Shown here: positions 1 through 7,377 of the stretch, piece after piece
How the letters are laid out: each line of letters opens with the position of its first letter
Position numbering within the stretch: the stretch's first letter is position 1
Source of the DNA: Streptomyces sp. NBC_00654
GTDB taxonomy: Bacteria > Actinomycetota > Actinomycetes > Streptomycetales > Streptomycetaceae
Assembly: GCF_026341775.1 (NCBI RefSeq)
Contig: NZ_JAPEOB010000001.1
Location: 930,001 to 994,000, forward strand
Reading direction: 5' to 3'
Length of the DNA: 64,000 nucleotides
Notes under the pieces: model-generated
Told to the model about the DNA's origin: nothing
The model's database searches: none
The model's input: only the letters and a program-made list of their open reading frames with translations
Program-made: the position numbers and the translations under genes

Positions 1-2
1 TC

Positions 3-227
3 CAGCACGGCGCGGACGACATGGACGGCTCCGTCGTCGAGTACAAGATCACGCACGACGCGGACAACTACGGCACGCCGAACAAGCTCGGCCGTGACGA
101 CCTGCTGGACCTGATCCGCGACGCGGGCTTCCGGCCCGTCGAGCGGAACACCCGCTACGAGATCCTGCGCGAGTACCCGGGTCCGGACGCCGGCCGGCGC
201 GAGGAGCCGCAGCCGATGCGGGTCTGA
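3..227 (+). CDS. mqnE: Aminofutalosine synthase MqnE, C-terminal end (partial)
   Basis: Only the last 74 codons and the stop are in the window; the open frame begins at base 3 (QHGADDMDG...). The tail, with an EYKITHDADNYGTPNKL stretch and a conserved ...EEPQPMRV end, matches my memory of the C-terminus of Streptomyces MqnE. This radical SAM enzyme makes aminofutalosine in the futalosine route to menaquinone. The CxxxCxxC iron-sulphur motif lies upstream, outside the window. A strong terminator follows at once. The related cyclic dehypoxanthine futalosine synthase (MqnC) is less likely from the tail sequence. Confidence 0.8.
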   Translation, partial: QHGADDMDGSVVEYKITHDADNYGTPNKLGRDDLLDLIRDAGFRPVERNTRYEILREYPGPDAGRREEPQPMRV

Positions 228-272
228 ACCATGTCCGCGTGAGGTGATTCCGCCGTACGGGATCACCGGCAC

Positions 273-306
273 GAAAGCCCCGGCCGCCGTCCCGGCCGGG
301 GCTTTC
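273..306 (+). terminator. Rho-independent terminator after mqnE
   Basis: A GC-rich hairpin with 5' arm GAAAGCCCCGGCC and 3' arm GGCCGGGGCTTTC sits 45 bases after the mqnE stop. There is no long T tract, as is usual in Streptomyces. Confidence 0.8.
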
Positions 307-323
307 TCGCGTTTCGGACGGGG

Positions 324-353
324 TTGAGTGTCGACCCTGGTAATGGTTACTCT
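324..353 (+). promoter_or_regulatory. Vegetative promoter giving a probable leaderless mRNA
   Basis: A -35 box TTGAGT (324-329), an 18-base spacer and a -10 box TACTCT (348-353) stand six bases before the ATG at 360. No Shine-Dalgarno sequence lies between, so transcription probably starts at or next to the A of the start codon. Confidence 0.6.
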
Positions 354-359
354 CGCCGA

Positions 360-887
360 ATGGCACTTACGTTTGAGCTTGACCCCGCGTTCGACCGGTC
401 CCTGCGCGACGGCATCACCGAGCTGTGGGCCGATGTCACCGACGCGGGCGGCGCTGTCGGCTTCGTACCGCCCGCCAGTGCCGAGGAGATCCGGCCGGAG
501 CTGCTCAAGCACCTCGTCTCGATCGTCGAGGGCCGCACCCGGCTGCTCGTCGGCTACGACGGGAACGGCGCCGTCGCCGCCACGGCCTTCCTCGCCCACA
601 ACGCGCACCGGCTGATGAACCACTGGATGTGGCTCTACACGGTCATGGTCCACCCCCGTCACCAGGGGCGGGGCTTCGGCCGGGAGCTGATGGCCGCGGC
701 GGCCGACGCGGCCCGCGGGATCGACGGCATCGAGGCCATCCGCCTCACCTGCCGGGGCGGCACCGGGGCCGACCGCTTCTACGCCTCCTGCGGATACAAG
801 GAGGTGGGCCGGGTGCCGGGCGCGATCCGGGTCGCCGACGGGGACGACCGCGACGACATCATCATGCTGCTCCCGCTCCACGGCTGA
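360..887 (+). CDS. GNAT-family N-acetyltransferase
   Basis: A 175-residue single-domain GNAT protein, expected to move an acetyl group from acetyl-CoA to an amine; the substrate cannot be told. The acetyl-CoA loop is visible as VMVHPRHQGRGFGRELM (Q/RxxGxG/A signature), followed by a C-terminal FYASCGYKEVGR strand-turn typical of the fold. The ATG at 360 is preferred to the in-frame TTG at 324, because that TTG is the -35 box and the ATG fits a leaderless start. The gene stands alone between mqnE and the DUF4229 gene, a neighbourhood I associate with menaquinone loci in streptomycetes without a known functional link. Confidence 0.9.
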   Translation: MALTFELDPAFDRSLRDGITELWADVTDAGGAVGFVPPASAEEIRPELLKHLVSIVEGRTRLLVGYDGNGAVAATAFLAHNAHRLMNHWMWLYTVMVHPRHQGRGFGRELMAAAADAARGIDGIEAIRLTCRGGTGADRFYASCGYKEVGRVPGAIRVADGDDRDDIIMLLPLHG

Positions 888-1038
888 ACCGCCGTGCGCC
901 CGGCCGCCCGGCCCCGGCGGACCCGGCCGCGCGGCTACCCGGTAACCCTGTGAACCCAGTGAATTCGGGGCATGCTTCACTGGACGGGCAGGAATGTGCC
1001 GTGAGGCACGCACAACGTATGCAGAGAGAGGGTCAGCC

Positions 1039-1332
1039 GTGTCCGCTGCCAAGCCGAGCGCAACGATCCGGTACACGGCGTTGCGCCTGTTGATCTTCGT
1101 CGGCTGCTTCTTCGTCGCCGGTGTGGCCGTCCACTTCGGTGTGCTGCCGGCCGGGCTCGAAGGGTCCAACTTCGTGTGGGTCATCCTGCTGGGCCTGGTC
1201 CTCTCCGCCCCGCTCAGCTTTGTGCTGCTGCGCAAGCAGCGCGACGAGATGTCCGAGCAGCTGATCACCACGGTCGACCGGACCAAGGCCCGCCTTGAGG
1301 CCAACCGGACCCGCGAGGACGCCGTTCAGTAG
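1039..1332 (+). CDS. DUF4229 family small membrane protein
   Basis: A 97-residue protein with two hydrophobic segments (about residues 12-30 and 42-60). A basic/acidic tail (LRKQRDEMSEQLITTVD) continues to the end. This two-helix-plus-amphipathic-tail layout is that of DUF4229, a family of unknown function found near menaquinone genes in actinobacteria. GTG 1039 is chosen because an AGAGAGAGG purine tract stands about seven bases upstream; the longer frame from 994 adds a poorly conserved leader. It is probably anchored in the cytoplasmic membrane with the tail in the cytosol. Confidence 0.85.
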   Translation: MSAAKPSATIRYTALRLLIFVGCFFVAGVAVHFGVLPAGLEGSNFVWVILLGLVLSAPLSFVLLRKQRDEMSEQLITTVDRTKARLEANRTREDAVQ

Positions 1333-1490
1333 GCGCGGCCGGGCAGTCGCCCCCGGCAGGCGCCCCGGCGCGAGCCGTGCGAGTGCCCCCGGTGCCCCCG
1401 GTGCCCCATGAGCGCGCCCGGTGCCGTATAAGCGCCGCGTAAGCTTCCTCACACTCGCGCCCCGCACGCCTCCCACGTGCGCACCGCGTA

Positions 1491-1534
1491 GGAAACCCCA
1501 GCCGGAGCAGACCGCTCCAGTGCTGGGGTTTTCC
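1491..1534 (+). terminator. Terminator hairpin
   Basis: Inverted arms GGAAACCCCAGC and GCTGGGGTTTTCC enclose about 19 bases. The hairpin lies 160 bases after the DUF4229 stop and before the promoter of the transporter leader, insulating the two units. Confidence 0.75.
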
Positions 1535-1589
1535 GCTTTCTCCGGGCGTGCGGGCAGGGGCCGTGCCGCATTCTCGGATCAAAGAAGGC

Positions 1590-1621
1590 CTTTGAGGTTC
1601 TCAAAGTTCAAGTGTTAACGT
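1590..1621 (+). promoter_or_regulatory. Promoter and overlapping inverted repeat for the leader peptide/transporter unit
   Basis: A -35 TTGAGG (1592-1597), an 18-base spacer and a -10 TAACGT (1616-1621) lie seven bases before the leader-peptide ATG at 1629. An inverted repeat CTTTGAG-GTT-CTCAAAG (1590-1606) covers the -35 box, so it could be a repressor or activator site. Assignment is by pattern only. Confidence 0.6.
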
Positions 1622-1628
1622 GTTCGAC

Positions 1629-1736
1629 ATGAAGACAGCAGCGCGCCCCTGCCACGCCGCGAGCATCCCGCTCGTGGCGCGCCTGCATGTCGACCTCTGC
1701 CGCTGTATGTCCGCGGTCTGTTGCCGCAACGTCTGA
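1629..1736 (+). CDS. Cysteine-rich leader peptide (candidate attenuator uORF)
   Basis: A 35-residue ORF, probably translated from a leaderless mRNA because the ATG is seven bases after the -10 box. It has five cysteines (residues 8, 24, 26, 31, 32), including a CC pair near the end, and contains LHVDLCRCMSAVCC. An (R/L)HVDLxR motif followed by cysteines recurs in small actinobacterial ORFs upstream of sulphur genes, and cysteine-rich uORFs are known to attenuate cysteine genes in mycobacteria. Here it precedes a DAACS transporter by 118 bases with a GC hairpin between. Inference: ribosome stalling at Cys codons reports cysteine shortage and raises transporter expression. Confidence 0.7.
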   Translation: MKTAARPCHAASIPLVARLHVDLCRCMSAVCCRNV

Positions 1737-1751
1737 AACCGGCATCATGCA

Positions 1752-1779
1752 GCGGCGCCGCCCCCGGCGCGGGCGCCGC
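1752..1779 (+). other. GC hairpin between leader peptide and transporter (possible attenuator)
   Basis: Perfect 8-base arms GCGGCGCC (1752-1759) and GGCGCCGC (1772-1779) start 15 bases after the leader-peptide stop. They could form the regulated structure of an attenuation device; alternative pairings were not computed. Confidence 0.45.
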
Positions 1780-1854
1780 ACCCCGTCCCCGTTCGACCGC
1801 ACGACCGTACGTCTGTCCTCGTACGTCCCCGCTGCGTCCATCAGGAGTGTGTCC

Positions 1855-3219
1855 GTGTCCGCGAATTCCGCGTCCGCCGCCCCCGAGACCGGTAAGCCCG
1901 CCGGTTCCGGGTCCCGCATACCGAAGGTCCCGTTCTGGGCCCAGATCGTCGCCGGTCTGGTGCTGGGTGTCCTGCTCGGCTGGCTCGCCCGCAGCCAGGA
2001 CATCAGCTGGCTCTACACCACCCTCGACAAGGTCGGCCACATCTTCGTCCAGCTGCTGAAGCTGGCCGTCGCGCCCCTCGTCTTCTTCGCGATCCTGGTG
2101 TCGATCACCAACCTGCGCAAGGTCAACAACGCCGCCAGGCTGGCCACCCGCACCCTGCTCTGGTTCATGATCACCTCGCTGATCGCCGTCGCCATCGGTC
2201 TCGCGATCGGCCTGATCACCAACCCGGGCTCCGGCACCGGCCTCACGCCGAAGGACGGCAAGCTCCCCGAGGGCAAGGGCTCCTGGCTCGACTTCCTGAC
2301 CGGCATCATCCCGGACAACGTGATCACGCCGTTCACCGAGCTGAACGTCCTCCAGATCGTGTTCATGGCAGCCGTCGCCGGTATCGCCGCCCTCCAGCTC
2401 GGCGACAAGGCCAAGCCGATCCTCACCCTCAGCGAGGCGGTTCTGGAGCTGCTCCAGAAGGCCCTGTGGTGGGTCATCCGCCTCGCCCCGATCGGCACCA
2501 TCGGCCTCATCGGCTACGCGATAGCGGACTACGGCTGGGACCTCATCGGCAAGTACGCGACGTTCACCGCCGATGTCTACATCGGCTGCGCCCTGGTGAT
2601 GTTCGGCGTCTACCCGCTGCTGCTCGCCACCGTCGCCAAGGTCAGCCCGCTCCAGTTCTTCAAGGGCGCCTGGCCCGCGATCCAGCTCGCGTTCGTCTCC
2701 CGCTCCTCGGTCGGCACCATGCCGGTCACCCAGAAGGTCACCGAGCGCCTCGGCGTGCCGAAGGAGTACGCGTCCTTCGCCGTCCCGTTCGGCGCGACCA
2801 CGAAGATGGACGGCTGCGCCGCGATCTACCCGGCGCTGGCGGCGATCTTCATCGCGCAGATCTTCGACGTGCAGCTGGGCATCGGTGACTACCTGCTGAT
2901 CGCCTTCGTCTCGGTCATCGGATCGGCGGCCACCGCCGGCCTCACCGGTGCGACGGTCATGCTGACCCTCACCCTCTCGACGCTCGGCCTCCCGCTGGAG
3001 GGTGTCGGCCTGCTGATGGCCATCGACCCGATCCTGGACATGATGCGCACCGCTACCAACGTGGCCGGCCAGGCGCTGGTCCCGGTGATCGTCTCGGCCC
3101 GCGAGAAGATCCTCGACCACGAGGCGTACAACTCGGCCTCCTCGTCCCCGGTCGACGAGCTCGGCACGGCCGACGTCCGTGACGCGGAGCAGAAGGTGAG
3201 CCTCCCGGTCACCGCGTGA
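1855..3219 (+). CDS. DAACS-family cation symporter, possibly L-cystine uptake
   Basis: About 454 residues with the eight-helix plus two-hairpin layout of the dicarboxylate/amino acid:cation symporter family (GltP, DctA, TcyP). The first re-entrant hairpin carries AFVSRSSVGTMPVTQ where dicarboxylate carriers have a Ser-rich SSSES-type motif. The TM7 equivalent of NMDGT reads TKMDGCAAIYPAL, and TM8 has RTATNVAGQ. From memory, the SRSSxGT(L/M)P form is closer to TcyP-type cystine carriers. GTG 1855 follows AGGAG (1843-1847) with seven bases between; GTG 1849 is a close alternative. The cysteine-rich leader just upstream supports a cystine or cysteine-related substrate. That substrate is inferred; membership of the family is clear. 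Confidence 0.9.
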   Translation: MSANSASAAPETGKPAGSGSRIPKVPFWAQIVAGLVLGVLLGWLARSQDISWLYTTLDKVGHIFVQLLKLAVAPLVFFAILVSITNLRKVNNAARLATRTLLWFMITSLIAVAIGLAIGLITNPGSGTGLTPKDGKLPEGKGSWLDFLTGIIPDNVITPFTELNVLQIVFMAAVAGIAALQLGDKAKPILTLSEAVLELLQKALWWVIRLAPIGTIGLIGYAIADYGWDLIGKYATFTADVYIGCALVMFGVYPLLLATVAKVSPLQFFKGAWPAIQLAFVSRSSVGTMPVTQKVTERLGVPKEYASFAVPFGATTKMDGCAAIYPALAAIFIAQIFDVQLGIGDYLLIAFVSVIGSAATAGLTGATVMLTLTLSTLGLPLEGVGLLMAIDPILDMMRTATNVAGQALVPVIVSAREKILDHEAYNSASSSPVDELGTADVRDAEQKVSLPVTA

Positions 3220-3237
3220 CGCCGACGCCCGTACGAC

Positions 3238-3273
3238 GGAGCGCCCCCGGACCCGACGGTCCGGGGGCGCTCC
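3238..3273. terminator. Bidirectional terminator between convergent genes
   Basis: A perfect 16-bp stem (GGAGCGCCCCCGGACC pairing with its complement) with a four-base loop CGAC lies between the stops of the transporter (+) and the lipase (-). Confidence 0.9.
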
Positions 3274-3280
3274 GCTGTCG

Positions 3281-4537
3281 TCAGGGGGCGTGGAAGACCA
3301 CCTCGGGGTTGGCCGGGGTGGGGCCGTTCAGCAGGGGGCGGTTCCGGTCGCGCAGGTTCCGGTCGAAGAAGGCGGTCACATAGCCCCGGGTGATCTCCGT
3401 CGAACGGGTCGCGGAGATCGGTACCGCGGGGTCCTCCAGCCCGAGCTGTTCGGAGAGTTCGGGGGTGTCGGTGAACGTGAAGTGGCCGGAGCCCGTGACG
3501 GTCAGCCAGCGCTTCCAGCCGTCCAGCCGCGCGAAGTCCTCCTTCCAGCTCGTGTCGGCGCTGCCCGGGGAGTGATCGGCGGCGTTGCCGAGCAGCATGA
3601 AGGGACGGCCACCGAGACCGGATTCGGGAACGCGCCCGAAGAACGTCCCGTCCATGTTGATCCCGGCGTCCACCCGGAGGTCGGTGGCCATCGTGGAGAC
3701 CGCCGCGCTGCCGCCGATGGAGTGCCCCGCCGTGCCGACCCGGTGCGGGTCGATCATGTCCGCGTGCCGCCAGGCCCGCGGGTGCGAACCGTTCCGCCGC
3801 TCCCCGGTCATCCGGTCCAGTACGAAGGAGAGATCGGTGCCCCGTCCGGCGGAGACGGTGGCGAGGAGTTTCTTCTTGGCCTCCGTGTCCGGTGCCTTCT
3901 CCAGGGTGTCGCACGCGGCGCAGGTGAGCACCCGGCCGTCGGGCAGGGACGTCCCGGTCGACTCGTAGGCGTGGTCGACGGTCGCCACGACATAGCCGCG
4001 GCTCGCCAGTTCCTCGGCCAGGCCGGTCAGCGTCGCGCGAGGCGTGCCGAAGCCGGGGGAGAGCAGCACCAGCGGGAACCTGCCGCCTGCCGGGCGGGCG
4101 TCCTCACGGGCGTGGGTGCGGGTGGCGGCCACCACGGCGGGCGGGATGATCTTGTCCAGATCGCGCTGGGCCAGGAAGAGCCTGGCCTCCTCCGTCGTCA
4201 TGTACGGGGCCGGGGTGCCGCCGCCGTGCCTGCGGGCGGGGTAGTCCACCGACACCATCAGCTCGCGGGCACCCGCTTCGGGCACCCAGGGATCCTGGCG
4301 GGAGTGATCGGTCAGGAGGAACGTGTCACGGCCGACGGAGTACGTGCCGGTCGGACGGGGGAGCGTCGGCGGCGTGACGCCGGTGCCGGTGCCGGTGTTG
4401 GTGAGGGCACTCGTGTCGCTCGTGGCGGTTGTCGATGCTGGTCTCGCCGCCGCCGCGGTGGCGGGTGCGGCGAGGGCCGCGGCGGTCGCTAAGGCCATGA
4501 CCATGACTGCCGTACGGCTGCGAAGGCTGGTCTTCAT
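3281..4537 (-). CDS. Secreted alpha/beta hydrolase, PAF-acetylhydrolase/dienelactone hydrolase-like
   Basis: 418 residues. An N-terminal Sec signal peptide (MKTSLRSR, a hydrophobic core, AAPATAAAA cleavage region) is followed by a Thr/Ser-rich linker. The hydrolase domain then has an oxyanion region LLSPGFG, nucleophile elbow GHSIGGSAA, acid in NMDGTF and histidine in SGHFTFTD. This order and size fit the PAF-acetylhydrolase-like secreted lipases of Streptomyces. Such enzymes cleave short acyl esters outside the cell. The region upstream is shared with a divergent TetR gene (from 4805), which could control it. A cutinase-type esterase is the main alternative. Confidence 0.9.
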   Translation of the reverse strand: MKTSLRSRTAVMVMALATAAALAAPATAAAARPASTTATSDTSALTNTGTGTGVTPPTLPRPTGTYSVGRDTFLLTDHSRQDPWVPEAGARELMVSVDYPARRHGGGTPAPYMTTEEARLFLAQRDLDKIIPPAVVAATRTHAREDARPAGGRFPLVLLSPGFGTPRATLTGLAEELASRGYVVATVDHAYESTGTSLPDGRVLTCAACDTLEKAPDTEAKKKLLATVSAGRGTDLSFVLDRMTGERRNGSHPRAWRHADMIDPHRVGTAGHSIGGSAAVSTMATDLRVDAGINMDGTFFGRVPESGLGGRPFMLLGNAADHSPGSADTSWKEDFARLDGWKRWLTVTGSGHFTFTDTPELSEQLGLEDPAVPISATRSTEITRGYVTAFFDRNLRDRNRPLLNGPTPANPEVVFHAP

Positions 4538-4804
4538 GCCGTGAACGGTAGGCGGGAGGGGGCGGCCCCCACATCATGCGACGGTGGGACCCGGTGTCAG
4601 ACCTTGGGTGTACGGGTTCCCTGGGATGTCCCTGGTCGCTGCTGCGGAGGGAGGAGTCGAGAACCGGCCTCCCGGGACCCGGACGCCCGGTCGGCGGACC
4701 CCGTTCCGTACGCACGGGGGGCGGACTCCGTTCCGTACGACGGGGGCGGGGCCGCGCCGTACTCTTACCGAGGAGTAGGGCAGCGGGGCGGGAGGAAGTC
4801 GGAC

Positions 4805-5446
4805 GTGGGTGCTGTGAAGAGCAAACGGATGCCACGCGCCGTGCGTGAGCAGCAGATGATGGACGCCGCGGTGCGGATCTTCGGGCAGCGCGGATACCGG
4901 GCCGCCTCGATGGACGAGATCGCGGAGCTGGCCGGGGTGTCCAAGCCGTTGGTCTACCTGTACCTGAATTCCAAGGAGGACCTCTTCACCGCGTGCATCA
5001 GGCGCGAGGCGAAGGCGCTGGTCGACGCGGTGCGGGCGGGTACGGAGCCGGGGCTGGCGGCCGACCGTCAACTGTGGTCGGGCCTGCGGGCGTTCTTCAC
5101 CCACACCGCGGAGAACCCGGACGGCTGGTCGGTGCTGAACCGTCAGGCGCGTACGCACGGGGAGCCGTTCGCCACCGAGGTCGCCGTGATGCGCGGCGAG
5201 ATCGTTGCGTTCGTGACGGGTCTGATCGGGGCGGCGGCCCGCGAGGCGCACCACGACCCGGCGCTCCCCGACCGGGATGTGGCGGGGCTCGCGCAGGCTC
5301 TGGTGGGTGCCGCGGAGGCGCTCGCCGGCTGGGCGAACGACACCCCGGGAGTCTCGGCGAAGGAGGCCGCGGCCACCCTGATGAACTTCTCCTGGGCGGG
5401 CCTGGAGAACCTGATGAACGGCAGCCCCTGGCAGCCGCCTTCGTAG
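4805..5446 (+). CDS. TetR-family transcriptional regulator
   Basis: 213 residues. The N-terminal HTH (about residues 15-60) has the hallmark pattern: AAVRIFGQRGYRAASMDEIA, then AGVSKPLVYLYLNSKEDLF. The remaining ligand-binding helices resemble other streptomycete TetRs. GTG 4805 follows GGAGGA (4791-4796); the long in-frame extension from 4541 reads as promoter DNA. It diverges from the secreted lipase with about 270 bases between, so it may repress that gene and itself, but no clear palindrome was spotted there. Confidence 0.9.
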   Translation: MGAVKSKRMPRAVREQQMMDAAVRIFGQRGYRAASMDEIAELAGVSKPLVYLYLNSKEDLFTACIRREAKALVDAVRAGTEPGLAADRQLWSGLRAFFTHTAENPDGWSVLNRQARTHGEPFATEVAVMRGEIVAFVTGLIGAAAREAHHDPALPDRDVAGLAQALVGAAEALAGWANDTPGVSAKEAAATLMNFSWAGLENLMNGSPWQPPS

Positions 5447-5499
5447 CCCGTGGCCCGTGGCCCGTGGCCCGTGGCCTGTCGGCGGTCGGCGGTCGGCGG
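5447..5499. repeat. Two short tandem repeats between convergent genes
   Basis: Four perfect copies of CCCGTGG (5447-5474) are followed by three copies of TCGGCGG (5479-5499). They fill the gap between the TetR stop and the sigma factor stop. Confidence 0.9.
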
Positions 5500-5546
5500 T
5501 CGCGGCGCCGTGCGCCGTTCGCAGCCCGTCGGCCGCTGGTGGCGTC

Positions 5547-6785
5547 CTACGCCTTCGGCCTCCGGGGCGGAACACGGGTCCTCACCCGGCCGGCCCGGGA
5601 CTCCAGGTAGCGCCGCTCGGCGAGGCTGGCGGTGGCCTTCGCGGCACGCCGGTAGTGCTCGTACGCCCCGGCCGTGTCGCCGGTCTTCTCCAGCAGGTGC
5701 GCCCGTACGGACAGCAGCCGGTGATGCCCGGCCAGCCGCGTGTCGCCGTCCAGCGTGGACAGCAGGGCCAGCCCGGCCGCCGGGCCCTCGGTCTCGGCGA
5801 GCGCGATGGCCCGGTTGAGGGTGACCACCGGATTGGGCGCGATCCGTTCCAGGATCAGATAGAGGGCGTGCACCTGCGGCCAGTCGGTCTCCTTCGCCGT
5901 GGCCGCGTCGGCGTGCGTGGCGGCGATGGCGGCCTGCAACTGGTAGGGCCCCAGCGCCGGGACGGCCAGCGACGCCTTGACCAGCGCTGTGCCCTCGTCG
6001 ATCAGCGCGCGGTCCCACCGCGTACGGTCCTGTTCGTCCAGCGGCACCAGGTCGCCGGCCTCCGTCGTACGGGCCTCGCGGCGGGCGTGCGTCAGCAGCA
6101 TCAGCGCGAGCAGTCCGGTCACCTCACCGTCCTCGGGCAGCTGTGCCCGCACCGTCCGGGTCAGCCGGATCGCCTCGCGTGCGAGGTCGGCGCGGTGCAG
6201 CTCACTGCCGGAGGAGGCGGTGTAGCCCTCGTTGAAGATCAGGTAGAGCACATGCAGGACGACCCGCAGCCGCTCCTCGCGCTCCTCGCCGTCCGGCAGG
6301 CGGAAGGAACTTCCGGCGGCCTTGACACGCTGCTTGGCCCGGCTGATCCTGGCCGCCATCGTGGCCTCCGGCACCAGGAACGCATGGGCGATCTCGGCGG
6401 TGGTCAGGCCGCCGACCGCCCGCAGCGTCAGGGCGGTCTGGGAGGCCGGGGTCAGCGTCGGATGGCAGCACAGGAACAGCAGGACGAGTGTGTCGTCGGT
6501 GTCCGGCACCTCCTCGGGCACCACCTCGGCGGCCGTCGCCGTCTCCCGTTCGCGGCGCGCGTGGTCGCTGCGCATCTGGTCGATGAGCCGCCGGGACGCG
6601 ACCGTCACCAGCCAGCCGCGCGGGTTGTCCGGCACCCCCTCGGCCGGCCACTGCACCGTGGCGGCGAGGACGGCCTCCTGCACGGCGTCCTCGCATCCCT
6701 CGAACTGGCCGTGCCGGCGTACCAACGTGCCGAGGACCTGCGGCGTGAGTTCACGCAGCAGGTCCTCGATGACGGGTGCTCTCAT
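5547..6785 (-). CDS. ECF42-type RNA polymerase sigma factor with C-terminal extension
   Basis: 412 residues. The sigma-2 region (about residues 10-75, with DAVQEAVLAA and NPRGWLVTVASRRLIDQMRS) and the sigma-4 HTH (LTLRAVGGLTTAEIAHAFLV, then ATMAARISRAKQRVK) are followed by a 200-residue TPR-like extension. That extension is characteristic of ECF42 proteins and in the family is needed for activity. Genes of this group are co-transcribed with a DGPF/YCII protein, exactly as here: the partner's stop overlaps this ATG by four bases (ATGA, 6782-6785). There is no anti-sigma gene. An ECF-like promoter upstream of the pair is duplicated in front of the divergent exporter, implying autoregulation and a shared regulon. 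Confidence 0.95.
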   Translation of the reverse strand: MRAPVIEDLLRELTPQVLGTLVRRHGQFEGCEDAVQEAVLAATVQWPAEGVPDNPRGWLVTVASRRLIDQMRSDHARRERETATAAEVVPEEVPDTDDTLVLLFLCCHPTLTPASQTALTLRAVGGLTTAEIAHAFLVPEATMAARISRAKQRVKAAGSSFRLPDGEEREERLRVVLHVLYLIFNEGYTASSGSELHRADLAREAIRLTRTVRAQLPEDGEVTGLLALMLLTHARREARTTEAGDLVPLDEQDRTRWDRALIDEGTALVKASLAVPALGPYQLQAAIAATHADAATAKETDWPQVHALYLILERIAPNPVVTLNRAIALAETEGPAAGLALLSTLDGDTRLAGHHRLLSVRAHLLEKTGDTAGAYEHYRRAAKATASLAERRYLESRAGRVRTRVPPRRPKA

Positions 6786-7153
6786 GCCTCCAATTGTCCG
6801 TCGGCGAACATCACCTGGCGCACCTCGATACCGAGCCCCTCGATCGCGGCGTCCGGGATCTGCGCCGCCAGCTCGATCGCCCGCTCCTTGTTCTCGCAGT
6901 CGATCAGGTAGAAGCCGCCGAGGTACTCCTTGGACTCCAGGAACGGCCCGTCGGTCACCACCGGCTGGCCGTTGCGCACGGACACCACGGCGGCCTGCGA
7001 CGGGTCGACCAGCGCCTGTGTGGTGATCAGCTCGCCGGACCTCTTCAGCGCCTCGATGAACGTGCCGTGGCCTTCGCCGATCGCCGCCTTCTCCTCGTCG
7101 GTCAGCGCGTCCAGCACGGCCGGATTGATGTGCATGCTGAGCAGGAACTTCAT
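6782..7153 (-). CDS. DGPF/YCII-domain protein, ECF42 partner
   Basis: 123 residues with the diagnostic TDGPFLESKEYLGGFYLID motif of the DGPF (YCII-related) family and a typical start MKFLLSMHINP. The ferredoxin-like fold is thought to sense or process a small molecule; the biochemical role is unknown. It is first in an operon with the ECF42 sigma factor and is translationally coupled to it by a 4-base overlap. An AAGTACGAGGAG purine tract precedes the ATG at 7153, and the ECF-type promoter is centred about 55 bases upstream. Confidence 0.92.
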   Translation of the reverse strand: MKFLLSMHINPAVLDALTDEEKAAIGEGHGTFIEALKRSGELITTQALVDPSQAAVVSVRNGQPVVTDGPFLESKEYLGGFYLIDCENKERAIELAAQIPDAAIEGLGIEVRQVMFADGQLEA

Positions 7154-7188
7154 CGCGTACTCCTCGTACTTGTGGGGGCCCTTCGACC

Positions 7189-7221
7189 GTTGGTCGGAGC
7201 CGCTGCCGTCGTCTTGACATC
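7189..7221 (-). promoter_or_regulatory. ECF-type promoter of the DGPF/ECF42 operon
   Basis: Read on the minus strand: GATGTCAAGA (7221 to 7212) and GCTCCGACCAAC (7200 to 7189), with 22 bases from the TGTC start to the CCGACC start. The same two blocks at the same distance occur on the plus strand in front of the exporter. A TGTC-type -35 and CGAC-type -10 agree with what I recall for ECF42 target promoters. Confidence 0.7.
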
Positions 7222-7271
7222 CCCCGCCGAGATTCGCACGGGTTTCTTCTTCCGCTGCGACTCGGCGACTC

Positions 7272-7298
7272 GGCGATCCCGGCGATCCCGGCGATCCC
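7272..7298. repeat. Three 9-bp direct repeats upstream of the exporter promoter
   Basis: GGCGATCCC is repeated three times without gaps and runs into GGCGATG, the beginning of the -35 block at 7302. It could be an accessory binding site or simple slippage. Confidence 0.85.
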
Positions 7299-7301
7299 GG
7301 C

Positions 7302-7334
7302 GATGTCAAGAAGCGTCGCGCCGCTCCGACCAAC
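7302..7334 (+). promoter_or_regulatory. ECF-type promoter of the divergent MFS exporter
   Basis: GATGTCAAGA (7302-7311) and GCTCCGACCAAC (7323-7334) repeat the operon promoter on the other strand with the same 22-base offset. The predicted start of transcription falls near 7340, about 38 bases before the ATG at 7378. Confidence 0.7.
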
Positions 7335-7377
7335 CGGTGACATGTCGAGCGAGCCGACAGAACAGGGAGTTTCGAAG

